DNA of 64,000 nt from an uncultured Hymenobacter sp. (GTDB taxonomy: Bacteria; Bacteroidota; Bacteroidia; Cytophagales; Hymenobacteraceae): assembly GCA_913776615.1 (NCBI GenBank), contig CAJYPK010000044.1, positions 62,001 through 126,000 of the forward strand. The letters run 5' to 3'. A model generated the notes under the pieces. That model did not search any database. It was not told where the DNA came from and saw only the letters and a list, made by a program, of their open reading frames with translations. Position 1 is the first letter of the stretch; the number at the start of each line of letters is the position of its first letter. Positions 56,663 to 64,000 of the stretch are shown here, in pieces. Made by a program: the position numbers and the translations under genes.

Positions 56663-56785
56663 CGGCGGCCAGCTCTAGCCAGTGGATTGGCGCAACTCAG
56701 CCAGCGGTACTTACCGCGTGCCGCCAACTGGTCGGGCGCTACGTACTCCGACTGACGAAAGAATAGGTTGACGGTTGACCACATC

Positions 56786-56826
56786 AAAAGCTACGGGTAC
56801 CTCGCAGGGTATCCGTAGCTTTTTTC
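56786..56826 (+). terminator. Terminator of the polysaccharide utilisation operon
   Basis: AAAAGCTACGGGTACC and GGTATCCGTAGCTTTT pair over 16 bp with one G-U pair around a 6-nt loop and are followed by TTTC. It lies about 125 bp beyond the GH16 stop. Confidence 0.9.
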
Positions 56827-56861
56827 ATTAGACGGATCCTACTAAAAATACATTCTCCTCT

Positions 56862-57064
56862 CACTGGCGCGAGTTTAGGCGCAGCCGTAACTCGTGCCGG
56901 CTATGACGTGGAGGCTGTGCCTCCACTGCCGCGAAGCGGCAAGTTGCGCAAGTAGGCGTAGCAACGAAGCGAACGCAGAATTGCCGCTGACGCGGCAGTG
57001 GAGGCGCAGCCTCCACATCAAGGCTAGGCACGAGTTACGGCTGCGCCTAAACTCGCGCCAGTGG
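56862..57064. repeat. Inverted repeat of the GCGAGTTTAGGCG family
   Basis: CACTGGCGCGAGTTTAGGCG at 56862 onward and its mirror ending 57064 frame two arms of about 80 nt, each with the GTGGAGGCTGTGCCTCCAC-type hairpin and GCCGC/GCGGC ends. It is followed by about 235 bp with no recognised signal before the NRPS start at 57301. Confidence 0.92.
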
Positions 57065-57300
57065 CAGCCAGTGCCATCTGGTACTCCCTCCGATTACCAG
57101 CGTTCTTTTTCATATCCCGGCCCAGCCTTTTGGCGTAAGGAAGGCGACTTGCTAAGTACGCGCCGTACTAGCCAGTTACCCCGGTAATTCTCGAGCCCAA
57201 ATCTCACAGGGTGTTCACGCAGCACGGTGCTACTTGGTACCTGGCTCTTACCCGTGGGCAAAAAACGACCGCTACCCGCCGCGCTGCCTTCCGCCTTTCT

Positions 57301-60300
57301 ATGACCCCAGTCACCGACCTGCCCTTCACTCCCCCCGCGGAGCCCACTCCCAAACCCGCCCAGCTCACCGTGGCTTTCCAGCAGAAGGCCACTAGTATCG
57401 CCAGCTACCTGGCCGCCTTCGCGGTGGTATACTACCGCCAGCCCGCCGAGCGCAGCCCCACCCAGCTGCAAGCCACGCTGCGGGTCGAGAACGAGGTCGC
57501 CATTTTTCCGGCCGCTACCATCGCCCTGCACCTGGCCGATACCCTCACCCTGGCCGAGATAGCCGCCGAGGCGGCCAGCCAGCTCCAGATGGGCCTGGCC
57601 GGGGTAGCCGAGCAATTGGGCGCGGCCATTACGCGCTGCCGCCTGGCCTTTCCCGCCCCCGAGGCCCAGAGCCCCGACCAGGAGTGGTGCCTGACCCTCG
57701 ACTTCGGGGCCGACGACGCGGTGACCGTCAGCTTCGCCGGCACCGGCGGGCTACCCGGCCCTTGGGGCGCGGCCTACCTGCCAGCGCACGTGCAGCGGGT
57801 ATTTGCGCAAATCAGCCAAAACCCGACCGCACCCGTGGGCTACGTTTTCTTTCTGGCCGACGAGGAAGTGAGTTTGCTGCGCCAGTTTCGCACCGTGCCC
57901 CAGCCGGTGCCCGAGGGCGGCCCCCAGCAGCTGCACCTGCTCTTCGAGGAAACCGTGCGCCACTACCCCAATAACCTAGCCCTGAGCTGGCTGGGCGAGC
58001 ACTGCACCTATCAGCAGCTCAACGACCAGGCCGACCAGCTGGCCGCCCGCTTGCAGCGCCAAGGCGTGCAGGCCGGCGACTTCGTGGGCTTGTTCATGGC
58101 TAAATCGGTGGAGCTGTACGTGGGCATGCTGGCCGTACTCAAGGCCGGGGCGGCCTACGTGCCACTCGATTTATCCTTTCCGCCCGACCGCGTCACGTTC
58201 ATCCTGGGCGACTGCGGGGCCCGCGCCCTGCTCATCAACCGCCCGCTGCCCGAGGGCTTCGCAGACTGGCCCGGCCTGGTGCTCGACCTGAGCCAGCCGG
58301 CCCCGGCCGTGCCCTCCTTTCTGGAGCCCGTGGCGGGCGGCCCCGATGCCATCGCCTACGTTATTTACACCTCCGGCACCACCGGGCTGCCCAAGGGCGT
58401 GCTCATTCCGCACCGCAGCATCTGCCACTTGGTGCGGGCCGAGCAAGTATTGTTTCAGCCCACCCCCCAGGACCGGGTGGTGCAGGGCTTTTCGGTAGCC
58501 TTCGACGCCTCGCTCGAAGAGCTGTGGCTGGCCTGGGGCGCGGGCGGCACCCTGGTGCCCGTGCCCGAAGACACCATGAAAGCGCCCGACGCCCTGCCGG
58601 GCTTTTTGGCTGAAAATCAAGTAACGGTGTTCTCCACCGTGCCTACGCTGCTGTCGCTGCTGCCGGCCACCATCCCGACCCTGCGGCTGCTCATCCTGGG
58701 TGGCGAGGTGTGCCCGCCCGAGCTGCTTACCAAGTGGGCCAGCCGGCAGTGCCGGGTAGTGAATACCTACGGCCCCACCGAGGCCACGGTAGTCGCCACG
58801 GCGGCCGACTTCATTCCTGGCCAGCGCCTCACCATCGGCCGGCCGCTGGCGGGCTACGAGGCGCTGCTGCTCGACCAGCTGGGTCAGCTCGTGCCGCTGG
58901 GCCAGGCCGGCGAGCTGTGCATCGGCGGCCCCGCGCTGGCCGCCGGCTACCTCAACCGCCCCGAGCTGAGCGCCGCCAAGTTTAATACCGTCAGCGAATT
59001 GCCCAATGGCTTCAGCGGCCGGCTCTACCGCACCGGCGACCTGGCCCGCTTCGAGGCCGAGGGCAACATCGACTTTCTGGGTCGCATCGATACCCAGGTT
59101 AAAATCCGGGGCTTCCGCGTCGAGTTGGCCGAAATCGAGAGCCTGCTCCTGCAATGGCCCGGCATCCGCAACGCCGCCGTGGCCCTCAAGGAAGGTGCCG
59201 ACGGCGTGAAGAAGCTCATCGCCTACCTTATCCTCAGCCCCGACCACCTGCTCGACGAGCGCGCCGTGCGGGCCTACCTGCGCGAGCGGCTGGCCCCCTA
59301 CATGCTGCCCGCCGCGCTCGTGCCGCTCACGGCCTTCCCGCTGCTCACCAGCGGCAAAGTCGACCGCAAGGCCCTGCCCTACCCCGTGAGCGGCGACCAG
59401 CCGCCCGCCCGCGAGCTTACCCTGCCCCGTACCCCGCTCGAAGCCACCATCTACGCCGCCTGGCAAAAGCGCTTCGACACCGCCGACCTTTCCGTTACCG
59501 ACGACTTTTTCGACATCGGCGGCAACTCCCTGCTGGCCTCGCTCATCATCTCCGAGCTGCGCCAGCAGCCCGGCTTCCAGGGCTTGTCGGTGAAGGAGAT
59601 GTATACCCGGCGCACCATCGAGGCGCTGGCCGCCGCGGTCGAGGCTACTATGGCCGCCGCCCCGGCCAGCCCCGCGCCCGACCCGGCGCTGGCCGCGCCG
59701 CTGCTGCGCGCCAGCACCTTTACCCGCCTGCTCACGGCCATCTTGCAGCTGCTGGCCATCGCGGCCTTCTACGCCGTGCCCGTCTTCTCACTCAACGTGA
59801 TGCTGCACTTCCGGCCGCTGTTCGACGAGTGGCCGCTCCCGGCGCTGGTACTGGCCGGGGCGGCGGCCGTCGTCGGCTACGTCCCGCTGGCCTGCCTGCT
59901 GGTAATCGCCGTGAAGTGGTTGGTTATCGGCCGCTTCCGGGCCGGCGAGTACCCGCTGTGGGGCTTCTACTATTTCCGCTTCTGGGTGGTAAAAAAACTC
60001 GTGGAGGCCGCGCCCATCCAACTGCTTTCGGCCACGCCGTTCCTGGCTGTTTTCTACCGCCTGTTGGGGGCCAAGATTGGGCAGAACGTGTACCTGGGCA
60101 CCACCCGCGTGCTGTGTTTCGACCTGCTTACGGTGGGCGACGGGGCCAGCCTGGCCCGCGAGGCGGCCCTGCTCGGCTACCGCGTGGAGCGCGACCGCCT
60201 CATCATCGGCCCCACCACCGTGGGCCGCGATGCCTACGTGGGGTTACGGGCCATTATGGAAGGTAATACCAGCCTCGGGGCCGGGGCCGAGCTCGACGAT

Positions 60301-61806
60301 CTTTCGGTGCTGCCCGCCGGCCAGCACGTGCCCGCCCAGGAGGGTTGGCTGGGCTCGCCGGCCCAGCGCGTGCGCGAGGTACCACTCACGCCGCTGCGCC
60401 CGGCCGCCGGCCCCGGCGCGGGCTACCTGGCGGCCCAGCTGGCCGCCATCGCGCTGATGCTGCTGGTGCCCTCGGTGGCCTCGCTCCCCGTGCTGGTGCT
60501 GCTGTACGAGAGCGTGGCGCACTTCGGGGCCGAGCCTGCGCTGCTCACGCTTTTGCCGCTCTCGGCCCTCTACGTGCTGCTGCTGATGGCCGCCCTGGTG
60601 CTCACCAAGCGCCTGGTGGCGGGCCGGCAAGCCAGCGCCACGCTGCCACTCTACAGCCTCGCCTACGTGCGTCACTGGGTGGCCGATGCCGTGCTGGCCC
60701 AGAGTCTTCAGCTACTCAAGTCGCTCTACGCCACCATTTACACGCCGGCCTGGCTGCGGCTGCTGGGGGCTAAAATCGGCCACCGCGCCGAGGTCTCGAC
60801 GCTCAACCACATTTCGGCCGAGCACCTCACCGTCGGCCCCGGCTCCTTCTTGGCCGACTCGGTGAGCGTGGGCGCGCCGCGCGTGCAGCACGGGCTGGTA
60901 TCGATGCTACCTACCGAGATCGGGCCGCGCACTTTCGTGGGCAACGGCGCGGTGCTGGCCGGCGGCACCGTACTGGGCACCAATAACCTGATTGGCGCGC
61001 TCTCCTCGGCCCCCACCACCACGCCGCCCGACGGCACCTCCTGGGTAGGCTCGCCCGCCTTTCTGCTGCCCAATCGGCCGGTATCCACGGCCTTTGCGCC
61101 CGAACTGACGTTCAACCCGCCGGCCCGGCTGGTGTGGGCGCGCCGCATCATCGAATTGTTTAAAATCGTCCTCCCGTTTACCTTCTCCTTCGTCACCTTC
61201 GCCGTGCTGTACCACTACACGCACTGGCACCTGCTGCACTACTCGTTTGGCAGCAGCGTAGTGGCGGGCACCGGCGCGCTGGTGGGACTAATTTTCGGCT
61301 TTTCCATTCTCACTGCCCTCTTCAAGTGGGTGCTCATCGGGCGCTACCGGCCTTCCGAAAAGCCGCTCTGGTCGTCGTTCGTGTGGCGCAACGAACTGGT
61401 TAATTCTCTCTGCGAAAGCTACGTGTATCCATTCTGGGAATCGGTACTGCTGGGCACTCCCTTCGCCACCTGGTTTTTCCAGCTCATGGGCAGCCGCTTT
61501 GGCCACTCGGTGTACCTCGACACCACCGAAATCACCGAGTTTGACCTCGCCTGGGTGGCCGACCACGCGGTGATTAATAACGGCGCTACCATTCAGACGC
61601 ACTTGTTTGAGGATCGGGTCATGAAAATGTCCAACCTGCGCATTGGGCGCTACGCCACCGTAGGTACCTCCTGCGTAGTGCTCTATGATTCGGTCATCGG
61701 CCCCGGCGCTACCCTCAAGAGCCTCTCGCTACTCATGAAGGGCGAGCAGCTACCGGCCAATACCCGCTGGCAGGGCATCCCGAGCGCCTTTATTTCTAAT
61801 GGCTGA
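57301..61806 (+). CDS. Pls/PosA-type membrane NRPS, predicted poly-lysine-like synthase
   Basis: 1501 residues from ATG 57301 (MTPVTDLPFTPPAEPTPKPA). Residues 1-200 resemble the C-terminal half of a condensation domain. The adenylation domain (about 205-690) has YTSGTTGLPKG at 356-366. Pocket residues read against GrsA are D402, A403, E406, S445, I465, G467, T489, V497, V498 and K686, one change from a published lysine code (DAESIGSVVK, from memory). The carrier domain has GGNSLL with Ser743. The C-terminal 690 residues carry six membrane helices separating left-handed-beta-helix-like blocks, the architecture of the epsilon-poly-L-lysine synthase Pls. It probably polymerises a basic amino acid at the inner membrane. 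A phosphopantetheinyl transferase gene follows. Confidence 0.88.
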   Translation: MTPVTDLPFTPPAEPTPKPAQLTVAFQQKATSIASYLAAFAVVYYRQPAERSPTQLQATLRVENEVAIFPAATIALHLADTLTLAEIAAEAASQLQMGLAGVAEQLGAAITRCRLAFPAPEAQSPDQEWCLTLDFGADDAVTVSFAGTGGLPGPWGAAYLPAHVQRVFAQISQNPTAPVGYVFFLADEEVSLLRQFRTVPQPVPEGGPQQLHLLFEETVRHYPNNLALSWLGEHCTYQQLNDQADQLAARLQRQGVQAGDFVGLFMAKSVELYVGMLAVLKAGAAYVPLDLSFPPDRVTFILGDCGARALLINRPLPEGFADWPGLVLDLSQPAPAVPSFLEPVAGGPDAIAYVIYTSGTTGLPKGVLIPHRSICHLVRAEQVLFQPTPQDRVVQGFSVAFDASLEELWLAWGAGGTLVPVPEDTMKAPDALPGFLAENQVTVFSTVPTLLSLLPATIPTLRLLILGGEVCPPELLTKWASRQCRVVNTYGPTEATVVATAADFIPGQRLTIGRPLAGYEALLLDQLGQLVPLGQAGELCIGGPALAAGYLNRPELSAAKFNTVSELPNGFSGRLYRTGDLARFEAEGNIDFLGRIDTQVKIRGFRVELAEIESLLLQWPGIRNAAVALKEGADGVKKLIAYLILSPDHLLDERAVRAYLRERLAPYMLPAALVPLTAFPLLTSGKVDRKALPYPVSGDQPPARELTLPRTPLEATIYAAWQKRFDTADLSVTDDFFDIGGNSLLASLIISELRQQPGFQGLSVKEMYTRRTIEALAAAVEATMAAAPASPAPDPALAAPLLRASTFTRLLTAILQLLAIAAFYAVPVFSLNVMLHFRPLFDEWPLPALVLAGAAAVVGYVPLACLLVIAVKWLVIGRFRAGEYPLWGFYYFRFWVVKKLVEAAPIQLLSATPFLAVFYRLLGAKIGQNVYLGTTRVLCFDLLTVGDGASLAREAALLGYRVERDRLIIGPTTVGRDAYVGLRAIMEGNTSLGAGAELDDLSVLPAGQHVPAQEGWLGSPAQRVREVPLTPLRPAAGPGAGYLAAQLAAIALMLLVPSVASLPVLVLLYESVAHFGAEPALLTLLPLSALYVLLLMAALVLTKRLVAGRQASATLPLYSLAYVRHWVADAVLAQSLQLLKSLYATIYTPAWLRLLGAKIGHRAEVSTLNHISAEHLTVGPGSFLADSVSVGAPRVQHGLVSMLPTEIGPRTFVGNGAVLAGGTVLGTNNLIGALSSAPTTTPPDGTSWVGSPAFLLPNRPVSTAFAPELTFNPPARLVWARRIIELFKIVLPFTFSFVTFAVLYHYTHWHLLHYSFGSSVVAGTGALVGLIFGFSILTALFKWVLIGRYRPSEKPLWSSFVWRNELVNSLCESYVYPFWESVLLGTPFATWFFQLMGSRFGHSVYLDTTEITEFDLAWVADHAVINNGATIQTHLFEDRVMKMSNLRIGRYATVGTSCVVLYDSVIGPGATLKSLSLLMKGEQLPANTRWQGIPSAFISNG

Positions 61807-61889
61807 GCATGTAAAGCTGAGAGCTTAGCCCTGTTCATCAACCTACCCTCAATCTGAGCTATTGGCTCTGCGCTCTAGCCTCTCACTCC

Positions 61890-62573
61890 GTGTCGCCCTT
61901 CCTTCACATCTGGCAGGCCGACCTTACGGTCGAAAATCCCGACTGGGCAGCGGCTGAAGCCTCGCTTTCAGCCACCGAACTGGCCCGGCTGGCCCGCTTG
62001 CGCACGCCCACGCTACGGCAAACCTACGCCCGCGCCCACGGCTTTCTGCGCAGCATCCTCAGCCAATATACCGGCCAGCCCCGCGCCACAATCGAGCTGA
62101 CCGCCGATGACAATGGCAAGCCGACGATCACCGGTCATCACCAATCGTTCAACCTGTCCTATCGCCCCGGCCGGGCCTTGCTAGCCCTCAGTAACGTCGG
62201 CCCTGTCGGGGCCGATCTGGAGCCGCTGGTGCCGCTATCCAACGCCGCGCCCTTGGTAGCTGAGCTATTCTCACCCGACGAGCAGGCCGCTCTGCGAGTC
62301 GCGGCTCCGGCCGATTACTGGCCACTTTTTTACCTCATCTGGACACGTAAAGAAGCCTACGCCAAGGCGCAGGGTATGGGACTCACGCTACCATTTGGGT
62401 CGTTTTCGGTACTGGTACCCGGCCAACCACCGCGCCTGACTGCGCCCGCCGATGCCAACCTGCTGAGCTTCCCGGCGAGTACGGGCTGGCAGGGGGCCGT
62501 GGCCATACTTACCGCTGGCGGGGCACTTAGCCCTCATTTTCAGTATTTTGAATATATCCCTGGGGCTACATGA
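61890..62573 (+). CDS. Sfp-type 4'-phosphopantetheinyl transferase
   Basis: 227 residues from GTG 61890 (SPFLHIWQADLTVENPDW). VGADLEPL (about 110-117) carries the Mg-binding Asp/Glu, and FYLIWTRKEAYAKAQGMGL (about 149-167) is the WxxKEAxxK helix. It transfers phosphopantetheine from CoA to the serine of carrier domains. It lies 83 bp after the membrane NRPS and almost certainly activates its Ser743. The spacer contains short AGCTGAGAGCT-type repeats like the other AT-rich spacer repeats. Confidence 0.92.
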   Translation: MSPFLHIWQADLTVENPDWAAAEASLSATELARLARLRTPTLRQTYARAHGFLRSILSQYTGQPRATIELTADDNGKPTITGHHQSFNLSYRPGRALLALSNVGPVGADLEPLVPLSNAAPLVAELFSPDEQAALRVAAPADYWPLFYLIWTRKEAYAKAQGMGLTLPFGSFSVLVPGQPPRLTAPADANLLSFPASTGWQGAVAILTAGGALSPHFQYFEYIPGAT

Positions 62574-62587
62574 GGCTACTACTAAAA

Positions 62588-62628
62588 GAGCGGGGACGTA
62601 CTGCGCGGCGAGCAGCACGTCCCCGCTC
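62588..62628. terminator. Hairpin terminator between the transferase and RHS genes
   Basis: AGCGGGGACGT-CTGC and GCAG-ACGTCCCCGCT pair over 15 bp with one bulge. The minus-strand side continues CTTTTAG, the plus-strand side lacks a T-run. It separates the convergent transferase and RHS genes. Confidence 0.7.
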
Positions 62629-62690
62629 ATGCGGAACTGGATTAGCTTGCAAAAGCTAGCTAGTAGCTGGGTATGCCAAGAATTAGCTCG

Positions 62691-64000
62691 TTAGTTTCCG
62701 ACTAGGAAGGACTCGTATGCATACGCCCGCTGACGGTTGCAGGTCATGGGGCTCCCATTTTCATTGGAGATAAACCGGCCATTATTACCGCGCAGAGACA
62801 CCGAGCCGTCAGCGTTTTTCACCCAGTCAAATTTCTCCCAAACTCCGATAGCAGGGCGGTTGCAGGTAATGGGTTTTTCGCCATTTTCGGAGGACACGAA
62901 TTTGCCCTGGTTCATAAGTGCAACCTTACCGTTACCAGCATTTACCACTACAAAATGCTCCCAATTCTGGGCAGTGGGCCGGTTGCACAGCATCGGATTC
63001 TGTCCATTCTCACTGCTCACGTATTGGCCATTGGCTCCTTTCAACGTAATAACCTGCCCAGCCGGCGCACTACCGGGGTTACACATCGGTAGGTAGCCAT
63101 CGTCTACGTTCTGCGTCTGGCCATACGTGCTACTACGCGGATTAATATCGCGCTCTTCGTGCTGCCGCTGGCCGGTAATCTGCGACCACGTCAGGAGGCC
63201 GGTCGGCAGCCAGGTTGGCGTCATCATCTCGGCGAAGTTGTAAGAATACTCTTTCACGCGCCGCTCGGCGGACTGGGTGCTGCCCGCCGGGGTCAGTACC
63301 TCCTTGGAGATACGGGCTACCTTACCGGCGGCATCGTACTCGTAGTGCGTAAACAGGTTGTCGTTGTCTAATACGTAGGTGAGCTGCGCCGTAGTTGGGT
63401 CGTAAACGTAGGCTGTAGTGGGCGACAGCAGGGGCTGAAACCGGAAATCGTCTACGAAGATCGCATCGGTAGCGCCGGCACCGGCACGGCAGCCTACGGT
63501 GAGCTGCTGCCCACTGGTGGGCACATCCACTAGTAGCGTGACCAGGTACCATTCGCCAGCTTGCTTGGTTGAGTTGGAGGCAATCGTCGCGGTGCTGAGG
63601 TCCTGGCCGTCCACCTGGGCATACAGCTGGCCCTGACGGCTGGCGTCTGACTGGTGGATCCAGCAACTGAGGCGGTATTTCTGGCCACCCCGCACCTCGC
63701 TACCTAGCTTAGCCTGGTAGGTGAAACCTGCCTCACCAGCCTGTAACCGCGTAGAATACAGCCCGGTGTGGTGCTTAAGCGCAGACCGCCGGCCCCCGCC
63801 CCGCACTTCGCCCCCGAAGTGGACCACGCCGCTACCTTGGTCTACCAGGTCTTCGGCACCGGAGTACGCTACCTCGGCGTAGCGGGCATTGGCAGCCGTT
63901 ACCAGGCGCTGGGCCTGGTTATATCCTAGCTTGCGCGCCACGTATTGCCCGTTGATGTCGCGCGACTCCAAGGGTTTGGAATAGTGGTCGTAACGGGTAA
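62691..64000 (-). CDS. RHS/YD-repeat-type protein, C-terminal part with fascin-like repeats, cut by window edge
   Basis: 436 residues visible; the frame stays open to the right edge (RYDHYSKPLESRDINGQY), so the start lies outside. The visible part begins with the linker phrase DINGQYVARKLGYNQAQR of the long YD-repeat-like surface proteins of this phylum. A carbohydrate-binding, jelly-roll-like domain follows (about 85-185), then a YD-like stretch TYVLDNDNLFTHYEYDAAGK. The last 115 residues are three fascin-like repeats sharing NGQYVSSENG/GKFVSSENGEKP/NGRFISNENG and CNR. No toxin tip was seen. The protein is probably secreted or surface-attached. Confidence 0.8.
   Translation of the reverse strand, partial: TRYDHYSKPLESRDINGQYVARKLGYNQAQRLVTAANARYAEVAYSGAEDLVDQGSGVVHFGGEVRGGGRRSALKHHTGLYSTRLQAGEAGFTYQAKLGSEVRGGQKYRLSCWIHQSDASRQGQLYAQVDGQDLSTATIASNSTKQAGEWYLVTLLVDVPTSGQQLTVGCRAGAGATDAIFVDDFRFQPLLSPTTAYVYDPTTAQLTYVLDNDNLFTHYEYDAAGKVARISKEVLTPAGSTQSAERRVKEYSYNFAEMMTPTWLPTGLLTWSQITGQRQHEERDINPRSSTYGQTQNVDDGYLPMCNPGSAPAGQVITLKGANGQYVSSENGQNPMLCNRPTAQNWEHFVVVNAGNGKVALMNQGKFVSSENGEKPITCNRPAIGVWEKFDWVKNADGSVSLRGNNGRFISNENGSPMTCNRQRAYAYESFLVGN

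Noticed and set aside
1..64000. tRNA or rRNA genes
   Set aside because: I scanned by eye for T-loop and rRNA landmarks and saw none; a tRNAscan run would settle it.

Overview
The window looks like chromosome from a high-GC member of the Bacteroidota, most consistent with Hymenobacter or a close relative in the Cytophagales. The evidence is a SusC/SusD pair, several TonB-dependent receptors with N-terminal carboxypeptidase-like domains, a type IX secretion sorting domain, LytS/LytTR two-component systems, Bacteroidota-type promoters (TTTG-N19-TAnnTTTG) and protein families largely confined to the phylum (DUF6934, DUF6686). I saw no rRNA, tRNA, CRISPR array, complete insertion sequence or prophage.

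Layout. 1-3.2 kb: the N-terminus of a subtilase, small unknown proteins and an AbiEi-like protein without a visible toxin partner. 3.3-13 kb: an outer-membrane block made of a TonB receptor plus a beta-helix lipoprotein, a divergent secreted Calx-beta/choice-of-anchor I protein with a T9SS signal, and a siderophore receptor. 13-17.4 kb: small proteins, a YdgJ-like oxidoreductase, and homoserine dehydrogenase behind a SAM-I riboswitch with its own terminator. 17.7-21.9 kb: a PaoABC-type molybdenum aldehyde/xanthine oxidoreductase operon; its likely XdhC/PaoD maturation factor lies at 26.6 kb. 21.9-24.4 kb: a lower-GC accessory patch with an unknown gene, a compact three-gene unit around DUF6934 and a purE'-'purK chimeric remnant. 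24.5-31 kb: NmrA-like reductase, AraC regulator, XdhC, an ASCH-like protein, DUF6686 under what looks like metalloregulator control, and a TonB receptor. 31-39 kb: envelope proteins of unknown role, a hydrolase and a LytS/LytTR system. 39-44 kb: a sugar block with gluconokinase, cyclase, GH63 glucosidase and glucose dehydrogenase-like SDR. 44.5-49 kb: a second LytS/LytTR pair and a 7TM-DISM receptor fused to the DNA-binding half of an IS1595-type transposase. 50-56.7 kb: a polysaccharide utilisation locus (SusC, SusD, PKD lipoprotein, GH16 beta-glucanase). 57.3-62.6 kb: a Pls/PosA-type membrane NRPS whose adenylation pocket reads as lysine-like, next to a phosphopantetheinyl transferase. 62.7 kb to the end: the C-terminus of an RHS/YD-repeat protein ending in fascin-like repeats.

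The spacers are as striking as the genes. At least five families of inverted repeats fill intergenic gaps. In three places the stop codon of the flanking gene lies inside a repeat arm, and several repeats separate genes of one apparent operon. The strongest candidates for something new are the 7TM-transposase-domain receptor, the predicted poly-lysine synthase, the stop-codon-abutting repeats, and the pair of palindromes bracketing the DUF6686 promoter. All functional calls come from reading motifs by eye; no database search was run.
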